Assembly (NCBI GenBank): GCA_017893485.1 | Contig: CM030368.1 | Span: 175,890,504-175,954,503 of the forward strand | Length of the DNA: 64,000 nucleotides | Direction of reading: 5' to 3' | From: Hemerocallis citrina | Lineage: Eukaryota; Streptophyta; Magnoliopsida; Asparagales; Asphodelaceae | Shown here: positions 57,540-64,000 of the stretch, piece after piece | Layout of the letters: the number at the start of each line of letters is the position of its first letter | Position numbering within the stretch: position 1 is the stretch's first letter | Made by a program: the position numbers and the translations under genes | Notes under the pieces: model-generated | What the model was told of the DNA's origin: nothing | The model's input: only the letters and a program-made list of their open reading frames with translations | Databases searched by the model: none

Positions 57540-58828
57540 CGAACCTTTGTAAGAATAAGGGCGTGGGAGCAATTCCGAATGGAGAACTACCCCTAGCTCG
57601 CTTAGGAGCGAACTTGCGGAGTAGAGTCGAACCAAGTGTTGGACTCCGTACCATTCAACGGCTATGGGAGCAATTCCGAATGGCGAGCTACTTCTAGTTC
57701 GTTTAGAAGCGAACTTGCGAAGTAGAATCGAGCCAAGTGTTGGACTCCGGAACTATCGTAAGATTAAGGGCGTGGGAGCAATTCCGAATGGCGAACTACC
57801 CCAAGCTCGCTTGGGAGCGAACTTGCGGAGTAGAGTCGAACCAAGTGTTGGACTCCGTACCATTCAACGGCTGCGGGAGCAATTCCGAATGGCGAGCTAC
57901 TTCTAGTTCGCTTAGAAGAAGCGAACTTGCGAAGTAGAATCGAGCCAAGTGTTGGACTCCGGAACCATCGTAAGATTAAGGGCGTGGGAGCAATTCCGAA
58001 TGGCGAACTACCCCTAGCTCGCTTGGGAGCGAACTTGCGGAGTAGAGTCGAACCAAGTGTTGGACTCCGTACCATTCAACGGCTGCGGGAGCAATTCCGA
58101 ATGGCGAGCTACTTCTAGTTCGCTTAGAAGAAGCGAACTTGCAAAGTAGAATCGAACCAAGTGTTGGACTCCGGAACCATCGTAAGATTAAGGGCGTGGG
58201 AGCAATTCCGAATGGCGAACTACCCCTAGCTCGCTTGGGAGCGAACTTGCGGAGTAGAGTCGAACCAAGTGTTGGACTCCGTACCATTCAACGGCTGCGG
58301 GAACAATTCCGAATGGCGAGCTACTTCTAGTTCGCTTAGAAGAAGCGAACTTGCGAAGTAGAATCGAGCCAAGTGTTGGACTCCGAAACCATCGTAAGAT
58401 TAAGGGCGTGGGAGCAATTCCGAATGGCGAACTACCCTTAGCTCGCTTGGGAGCGAACTTGCAGAGTAGAGTCGAACCAAGTGTTGGACTCCGTACCATT
58501 CAACGGCTGCGGGAGCAATTCCGAATGGCGAGCTACTTCTAGTTCGCTTAGAAGAAGCGAACTTGCGAAGTAGAATCGAGCCAAGTGTTGGACTCCGGAA
58601 CCATCGTAAGATTAAGGGCGTGGGAGCAATTCCGAATGGCGAACTACCCCTAGCTCGCTTGGGAGCGAACTTGCGGAGTAGAGTCGAACCAAGTGTTGGA
58701 CTCCGTACCATTCAACGGCTGCGGGAGCAATTCCGAATGGCGAGCTACTTCTAGTTCGCTTAGAAGAAGCGAACTTGCGAAGTAGAATCGAGCCAAGTGT
58801 TGGACTCCGAAACCATCGTAAGATTAAG
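57540..58828 (-). repeat. 212-bp tandem array, about six dimeric units
   Basis: The array repeats every 212 bp from about 57770 on. Each unit is a head-to-tail dimer of two about 106-bp halves that both contain GGGAGCAATTCCGAATGGCGA and AAGTGTTGGACTCCG. One half has a perfect inverted repeat AGTTCGCTT / AAGCGAACT with a 5-base loop. The other has AGCTCGCT / AGCGAACT with a 4-base loop and one mismatch. The first half-units (57540-57720) are diverged. Open frames of 63-103 codons on both strands are by-products of the repeats. Confidence 0.94.
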
Positions 58829-58869
58829 AAATTAAAAGCAGAGAGATGTAGTAGCAAATACGGAAGAAC

Positions 58870-58879
58870 TTTATTTATT
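58870..58879 (-). terminator. AATAAATAAA downstream of gag-pol, minus strand
   Basis: It lies 112 bases after the gag-pol stop, on the strand of gag-pol. If used it would end a subgenomic gag-pol mRNA before the arrays, while the genomic RNA must read through to the 3' LTR. Use is inferred from sequence only. Confidence 0.35.
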
Positions 58880-58990
58880 AATATCTAATGATCGGCTGCT
58901 TCTAAAGTTGCTAGCCGTTATTACAATGAAGAAATAAAAGAAAAATCACTACTAGTAAAAGGAAGGGGAAGGTTCGACATCTCGAGTTAC

Positions 58991-61900
58991 TTAGAGAGGC
59001 GTAGGTGCCTTCTCTTGATATTTCATAAGATGGTCGGCATTCCAAGTCCTGGGAATCTCTCTGCCTTCGAGGTCTTCTAGCTTGTATGCGCCGGGGCGGA
59101 TCACTCTTGAGATTTTGTATGGTCCCTCCCAGTTCGGGGCCAGTTTGCTTTTCTGTCCGGGGAATGAGATGGCCAATTTTCGGAGGACGAGATCCCCTTC
59201 TTTGAGGTCCGTCGGCCGGACCCTTTTGTTGTATGCTAGCTCGATCCTCCTTCGGTAAGCTTGCTGGCGTATGGCCGCTCTCTCTCTGATTTCATCTATC
59301 AGATCCAGACTCGCTCTGAGCTCTCTAGCGTTCTGCTCTTCTTCATAAGCTATCAGATGAGGAGAGGGTATCCCGACTTCTAGGGGGATAATGGCCTCGG
59401 CCCCATAGGTGAGATTGAACGGGCTCTCGCCTGTGGGAGTCCGCTTGGTGGTACGGTGATTCCAGAGCACGTTGGGTAGCTGATCGACCCACAATCCTTT
59501 GGAACATTTGTCTAATCTTTTCTTGATGCCCGAAAGAATCTGTCGGTTGGCATTCTCTGCTTGGCCGTTCGACTGAGGATGGGAGACAGAGGAGAATCGG
59601 TGTTGTATGGAGAGGTCCTCACATAAGGCTCGGAAGGCGGCCCCAGTAAACTGTGTTCCATTATCCGTGACTATGACTCGGGGAACGCCGAACCGGCAAA
59701 TCACATTTTTCCAGAAGAATTGAACGACCCTATGCTCGGTGATCGTAGCCAGGGGCTCGGCTTCTATCCACTTAGAGAAATAGTCGACTGCCACGACTAG
59801 GAACTTTAGATGCCCGGGGACTGGAGGAAATGGTCCTAGTAAATCCATCCCCCACATAGCGAAGGGAATGGGACTTGATAGGGAGGTTAGCGGTGCCTGT
59901 GGAAGGCGTCGGATGTCTGCATACTTTTGGCAGGAGCTGCATTGCCGAACGTGTCGTTCGGCGTCCCGTAGGAGAGTGGGCCAGTAATATCCATAGTTCA
60001 ACACCTTGCGCGCTAGAGCCCTGGATCCAGAATGAGCTCCGCCGATCCCCTCATGGAGCTCTTGCAGGGCGTAGTCGGCTTGCTCGGGGGAGAGGCACCT
60101 TAGATACGGTCGACCATCCACTTGGGTGAAGGAGCGTTTATATAAGATGCCTTCGATTAAAGTAAAACGCTCGGCTCGGGTCCTGATTCTTCGTGCTTCC
60201 CTCGGATCTTCAGGGAGGAGCCCGTTCCTCAAGAATTCGACAATGGGTTTCATCCAGTTGTCTTCGAGGAGGACGGGCAATGCTTCAACGGAGTCTGGCG
60301 CTTCGTCCTCTATGCTCGGCTTCAGGAGGACTTCTATCAAAACGGTCTGTTCCAGACCTTGAAGGGAAGAGGAGGCTAACTTGGATAAGGCGTCGGCCTG
60401 AGCATTTTCTTCTCGAGGGATCCTTTGGATGAGAGCCTCGTCGAACAGCGCCATGAGGCTCTTTACTTTGGACAAGTATTTAGCCATTCTATCGTCGCGG
60501 GCTTCATACTCGCCGAGAACCTGGTTGACAATCAACTGGGAGTCGCTGAAAATCTGTAGCCGTTGTGCCCCAGTATTTCGGGCCATTCGAAGCCCGGCTA
60601 TTAGTGCTTCATATTCGGCCTCGTTGTTCGAGGCTTTGAAATTTATCCGGAGGGAGTATTGGAGGATGAAGTCATCTGGTCCTGCCAGGATGACTCCTGC
60701 CCCGCTTCCCTCATTACAAGAGGACCCGTCAACGTAGACCGACCAGACGGGGGGTCCCTTTGCTGCTTGGCCAGACTCGGGGATTGTAGTCTCAACTATG
60801 AATTCGGCCAGCGCCTGTGCCTTGATTGCAGTCCGAGGCTGATAAGTTATATCATGCTGGCTCAGCTCGATCGACCACTTCATGAGGCGACCGGAAGTCT
60901 CGGGTTTGTGAAGAATCTGTTTCAGCGGCTGGTCGGTAAGGACGACCACCGAATGGGACTGAAAGTAGGGTCTAAGTTTTCTCGCAGCCATTACCAGGGC
61001 ATACGCCATTTTCTCAATCTTCGGGTACCGGAGTTCGGCGTCCCGGAGCACCTTGCTGACGTAGTAAATGGGCTTCTGAGCCCTTTCTTCTTCTCCGACT
61101 AAGACCGCACTGAGCGTCTGTTCGGAAGCTGCAAGGTAGAGGTAGAGCGGTTCGCCGGGTACCGGTTTGCTAAGGAGAGGGGGATTGACGAGGTAAGTTT
61201 TAAGCTGGTCGAAGGAGTCTTGTTGCTGCTGCCCCCACTCGAATCCTTTAGCCCCCCTGAGGGCTTTGAAAAATGGGAGGCACTTCTCCCCGGACTTCGA
61301 CAGGAAGCGCCCTATGGCGGCTAGGCGACCAGTCAACCTCTGAACCTCTTTGACATTTCTAGGGGGGGCCATGTCCAGTATGGCCTTAATCTTCTCCGGA
61401 TTCGCCTCTATTCCCCGTTGGCTAACCATGAAGCCGAGGAACTTGCCTGATGAGACGCCGAACGCACACTTGTTCGGGTTGAGTCTCATATTGTGCCTTC
61501 TTAAAACATCAAATGCCTCTTGGAGGTCGGCCACATGATCAACACCTCGGATGCTTTTCACAAGCATGTCATCGACGTACACTTCCATGTTTCTGCCGAT
61601 CTGAGCCTGAAAAACTTTGTTGACGAGGCGCTGGTATGTTGCCCCTGCATTCTTTAGGCCGAATGGCATGACTCTGTAGCAATAAAGGCCTTGGTCGGTC
61701 ACAAAAGACGTCTTTGGGATATCTGGCGGGAACATCCTTATCTGATTGTAACCCGAGAAAGCGTCCATGAAGCTTAGAAGCTCATGTCCTGAGGTTGCGT
61801 CAATCAGAGTGTCGATGCTCGGTAGAGGGAAGGGATCTTTGGGACAGGCTTTGTTGAGGTCGGTGAAATCAATGCAAATTCTCCAAGTCCCATTGGACTT

Positions 61901-64000
61901 CTTCACCATTACTACGTTTGATAACCATTCAGGATAGTTTACTTCTTGTATGAATCGGGCCTTCAGCAATTTATCTACCTCCTCTTTGATAGCGAGCTGT
62001 CGCTCGGGTGCGAACTTACGCCTCTTCTGCTGAACCGGTTTGGATCCCGGATCAACGCTGAGGCGGTGGACCAAGAGTTCCTCGGAGATACCATGCATAT
62101 CTGCCGCGGACCATGCGAAGAGGTCTTGGTTGGTTCGGATGCATTTCACAATGTCTGTGTATAGGGCGGACGGAAGGGTTTTGCTTACGAAGAACTTGCG
62201 GTTCGGGTCTTGTTCAGAGAAGAGCACCTCCTCCAGTTCATCCACCGGCTCGGAGGTCGGTTTCGTCGTGTCTTGGGGGATTTCCAGAGTCTCTAAGGAG
62301 AGGACGGGCCCAAGGGTTGAGGTCATGTAGCATTTCCGGGCCTGCTCCTGATTTCCCCTTACTTCCCCGACCCCGGACCGGGTGGGAAACTTCATCTTCA
62401 GATGGTATGCTGAGGGGACAGCTTCTAGAGCTGCGAGGCTTGGCCGACCCAAAATGACGTTGTAGGCAGCGGGGACATCCACCACCATGAAGTCCATCGG
62501 TTCTGTTCGGGTGGTAGGAGTTTGACCGGCAGTTACATCGAGGGTGATTACCCCTTCAATAGTTACCGGAACCCCTGTGAACCCGTGGAGAGTGTAACCG
62601 GCGGGCTTGAGTCTATCTCTGGAGAGCTTTAGGCCTTTAAAAGCGGAGAGGAAGAGGATGTTGACGGAGCTGCCATTGTCCACTAAGATTCTCTCCACTT
62701 TGAAATTCGCCATGTGGAGGCTAATGACGAGTGCGTCACAATGCGGGGTCCGAATTCCCTCGAGATCTTCGTCGGAGAATGTGACTGGCACTCCGAGTCC
62801 TTTGGGAGGAGGGGTGGCTCGGACCGAGTTGACTTCTCTTATGAAGGCTTTCCGAGAGGAGTTAGAGGAGCCCCCCATTGGGCCCCCGTGGATGAGGTGG
62901 AGGACTCGCTCTTCCTCGAAATCTGGTGTCTCTTCTCTTTCCGGACGCTTGTTAGCCCCCCGAGGCAGAGGTGGAAGTTCCGCTTGGTCTTTTCTCACAA
63001 ACCTGGCCAGTTGCCCTCTCTGGATAAGGGCTTCGATCTCGTTTTTCAGGGCACGGCAATCGTTGGTATCATGACCATGGTCTCGGTGATAGCGGCACCA
63101 TTTCTCTTTATCTCTTCTTTTTGCTGGAGTGTTCATCCTCGGGGCAGGAGGTAAGACTCCCTCTTTCTCAACTTCCATGAAGATGGTGGAGATGTTGGTA
63201 GTGAGGGGAGTGAACTTTTCAAATCTAGGAGGTCGGCGCTGGCCGGCGTTATCTTTCTGGAGTTTCCTGGCCCCTTCTTCTTCTTCCGTCCCCTTCCTCT
63301 TAAACCCGGAGGTAGAACCCTCCCGGTGGGGTTGTTGCTCAGCCTCTTCGGCCCGGATGTATTTTTCAGTGCGAAGGAGTAGGTCGGAAAAGTCATGAGG
63401 TGGTTTCTTGGCGAGGGAGGAGCGGAGGTTGGAATTGAGGACATTGGATTGAAATGCCACCGTAGCGACCGACTGGTCCAGAGACGCTATGGTTCGGGCT
63501 TCGGCTGTGAACCTTTTCACATAATCCCTCAGCTTTTCCCCCTTCTTCTGGTGAAGGTGCAGGAGGGAGATGCTGGTCTTCTCAGCCCTTCGGCTGCTGA
63601 CAAAATGGGTGATGAACAGGGTTTCGAACTGTTTGAAGGAGAATATCGACGCTGGGGCAAGACGAGAGTACCATTCTCGAGCTGGGCCTTTGAGAGTTGC
63701 AGGGAATGTTTTGCAGAGGAGGGCATCGGAAGCTTGATGGAGGAGCATCAAAGTCTTGAAGCTTTCGATGTGGTCAACCGGATCGGTCTCCCCAGTGTAG
63801 TTCTCGAACTGGGGAGGTTTGAAGCCGAACGGCACAGGGGCATCTACTATGGTCCGGGAGAATGGGGGGCGGCTAGGACGTAGGGTCCTCCCCCTAAGCT
63901 CCTCTTCTCGGTTTATCTGTCCCAAAAGTTTTTCCACCTCGTTTAGGCGGCGGTTCATGGTGTCATCTCTCCGGCGGTAATCTGCCGAGCCACGGGACTC
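58991..64000 (-). CDS. Intact Tat-type gag-pol polyprotein, 5' end beyond the window
   Basis: The frame is open from the window edge to the stop at 58991. An internal Met at 63958 begins 1,655 codons, but 15 more codons upstream are also open, so the real start is outside. Numbering from that Met: gag about 50-160 (GPAREWYSRL); zinc-knuckle-like CRYHRDHGHDTNDC near 288; protease VDNGSSVNILF near 426; reverse transcriptase 660-850 with VYVDDMLV near 793; first RNase H 930-1060, degenerate at its first catalytic position (AASEQTLS); second, archaeal-type RNase H from 1072 (VYVDGSS, NNEAEYEAL, FSDSQL, AQADALS). Integrase has H1302/H1309/C1340/C1343 and D1372, D1432, E1468. There is no chromodomain. 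The polyprotein provides capsid, maturation, replication and integration. No stop or frameshift is seen. Confidence 0.95.
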   Translation of the reverse strand, partial: ESRGSADYRRRDDTMNRRLNEVEKLLGQINREEELRGRTLRPSRPPFSRTIVDAPVPFGFKPPQFENYTGETDPVDHIESFKTLMLLHQASDALLCKTFPATLKGPAREWYSRLAPASIFSFKQFETLFITHFVSSRRAEKTSISLLHLHQKKGEKLRDYVKRFTAEARTIASLDQSVATVAFQSNVLNSNLRSSLAKKPPHDFSDLLLRTEKYIRAEEAEQQPHREGSTSGFKRKGTEEEEGARKLQKDNAGQRRPPRFEKFTPLTTNISTIFMEVEKEGVLPPAPRMNTPAKRRDKEKWCRYHRDHGHDTNDCRALKNEIEALIQRGQLARFVRKDQAELPPLPRGANKRPEREETPDFEEERVLHLIHGGPMGGSSNSSRKAFIREVNSVRATPPPKGLGVPVTFSDEDLEGIRTPHCDALVISLHMANFKVERILVDNGSSVNILFLSAFKGLKLSRDRLKPAGYTLHGFTGVPVTIEGVITLDVTAGQTPTTRTEPMDFMVVDVPAAYNVILGRPSLAALEAVPSAYHLKMKFPTRSGVGEVRGNQEQARKCYMTSTLGPVLSLETLEIPQDTTKPTSEPVDELEEVLFSEQDPNRKFFVSKTLPSALYTDIVKCIRTNQDLFAWSAADMHGISEELLVHRLSVDPGSKPVQQKRRKFAPERQLAIKEEVDKLLKARFIQEVNYPEWLSNVVMVKKSNGTWRICIDFTDLNKACPKDPFPLPSIDTLIDATSGHELLSFMDAFSGYNQIRMFPPDIPKTSFVTDQGLYCYRVMPFGLKNAGATYQRLVNKVFQAQIGRNMEVYVDDMLVKSIRGVDHVADLQEAFDVLRRHNMRLNPNKCAFGVSSGKFLGFMVSQRGIEANPEKIKAILDMAPPRNVKEVQRLTGRLAAIGRFLSKSGEKCLPFFKALRGAKGFEWGQQQQDSFDQLKTYLVNPPLLSKPVPGEPLYLYLAASEQTLSAVLVGEEERAQKPIYYVSKVLRDAELRYPKIEKMAYALVMAARKLRPYFQSHSVVVLTDQPLKQILHKPETSGRLMKWSIELSQHDITYQPRTAIKAQALAEFIVETTIPESGQAAKGPPVWSVYVDGSSCNEGSGAGVILAGPDDFILQYSLRINFKASNNEAEYEALIAGLRMARNTGAQRLQIFSDSQLIVNQVLGEYEARDDRMAKYLSKVKSLMALFDEALIQRIPREENAQADALSKLASSSLQGLEQTVLIEVLLKPSIEDEAPDSVEALPVLLEDNWMKPIVEFLRNGLLPEDPREARRIRTRAERFTLIEGILYKRSFTQVDGRPYLRCLSPEQADYALQELHEGIGGAHSGSRALARKVLNYGYYWPTLLRDAERHVRQCSSCQKYADIRRLPQAPLTSLSSPIPFAMWGMDLLGPFPPVPGHLKFLVVAVDYFSKWIEAEPLATITEHRVVQFFWKNVICRFGVPRVIVTDNGTQFTGAAFRALCEDLSIQHRFSSVSHPQSNGQAENANRQILSGIKKRLDKCSKGLWVDQLPNVLWNHRTTKRTPTGESPFNLTYGAEAIIPLEVGIPSPHLIAYEEEQNARELRASLDLIDEIRERAAIRQQAYRRRIELAYNKRVRPTDLKEGDLVLRKLAISFPGQKSKLAPNWEGPYKISRVIRPGAYKLEDLEGREIPRTWNADHLMKYQEKAPTPL

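Larger units (their letters stand above)
50085..64000 (-). mobile_element. Retand-like Tat Ty3/gypsy retrotransposon (D) with intact gag-pol, two tandem arrays and antisense genes
   Basis: In element order (minus strand): 5' LTR outside the window, gag-pol (64000-58991), a 212-bp array (about 58828-57540), relic 92-bp units (57525-57328), two antisense coding units (57128-53857), a 92-bp array (53475-51133), a purine tract (50757-50745) and 3' LTR (50744-50085). Dual RNase H domains and absence of a chromodomain place it in the Tat lineage. Antisense ORFs and tandem repeats between pol and the 3' LTR are known in Retand-like Tat elements. The target duplication cannot be checked because the other end is off the window; the left flank is AAACC. 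An intact frame suggests recent activity. Confidence 0.92.

Noticed and set aside
57664..58857. Repeated open frames of 63-103 codons on both strands
   Set aside because: By-products of the 212-bp array; products are translations of the repeat in different phases.
59875..63883. Several plus-strand open frames of 60-160 codons opposite gag-pol
   Set aside because: They lie antisense to a single conserved polyprotein frame and have no domains of their own.

Overview
The window is a repeat-dense stretch of a flowering-plant nuclear genome. Plant origin rests on a MYB-CC transcription-factor exon (a plant-specific family), a nuclear tRNA-Phe(GAA) gene, a fragment of a plant eIF3f gene, and plant-type LTR retrotransposons. 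A eudicot is likely but not proven, and I cannot name the species. Almost all coding potential belongs to transposable elements. The non-element content is one tRNA gene, the broken 3' end of one host gene, and gene pieces carried inside elements.

Left third (1-18,422): a degenerate copia-like LTR, a hAT MITE with a perfect 8-bp target duplication (1088-1446) and a short Helitron (2217-2601) precede a nested stack. A minus-strand Tat-lineage Ty3/gypsy remnant (LTR 3160-3684) has a 57-bp tandem array in its 3' region. That array is split by an LTR-like insertion (4050-11610), itself split by a hAT transposon with a decayed transposase (6995-10501). It is split again by a probable copia solo LTR (11899-16974, duplication GTTCC), which holds another probable solo LTR (12150-15682, duplication TTGTA). 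A 500-bp assembly gap follows.

Middle (18,423-37,439): a tRNA-Phe gene, then a CACTA transposon (21979-26594) carrying a frameshifted first exon of eIF3f and further exon-like segments (a Pack-CACTA). Next is a minus-strand host gene whose last coding exon is split by a young copia-derived element (27283-33327, duplication GATGC). That element keeps only scraps of pol and carries the last exon of a PHR1-like MYB-CC gene in antisense.

Right (37,440-64,000): a full-length but dead copia element (37445-42885, duplication ATATT), a larger Helitron (43635-45450), and a broken Tat element (45948-49489). An LTR fragment follows, and then a Retand-like Tat element on the minus strand (50085 to beyond 64000). 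This last element is the most interesting object here. Its gag-pol frame is open for 1,670 codons with all integrase and reverse-transcriptase residues I checked in place. Between pol and the 3' LTR lie two tandem arrays of different period (212 bp and 92 bp) and an antisense gene module with its own TATA box, GT-AG introns and poly(A) signal.

Working picture: the sense gag-pol transcript and the antisense genes converge on the 212-bp array. The repeat units I examined contain short inverted repeats that could fold. This suggests, without proving, an array, antisense gene and double-stranded RNA arrangement inside a possibly competent retrotransposon. Coordinates of element ends come from TG...CA termini, target duplications and repeat junctions read by eye.
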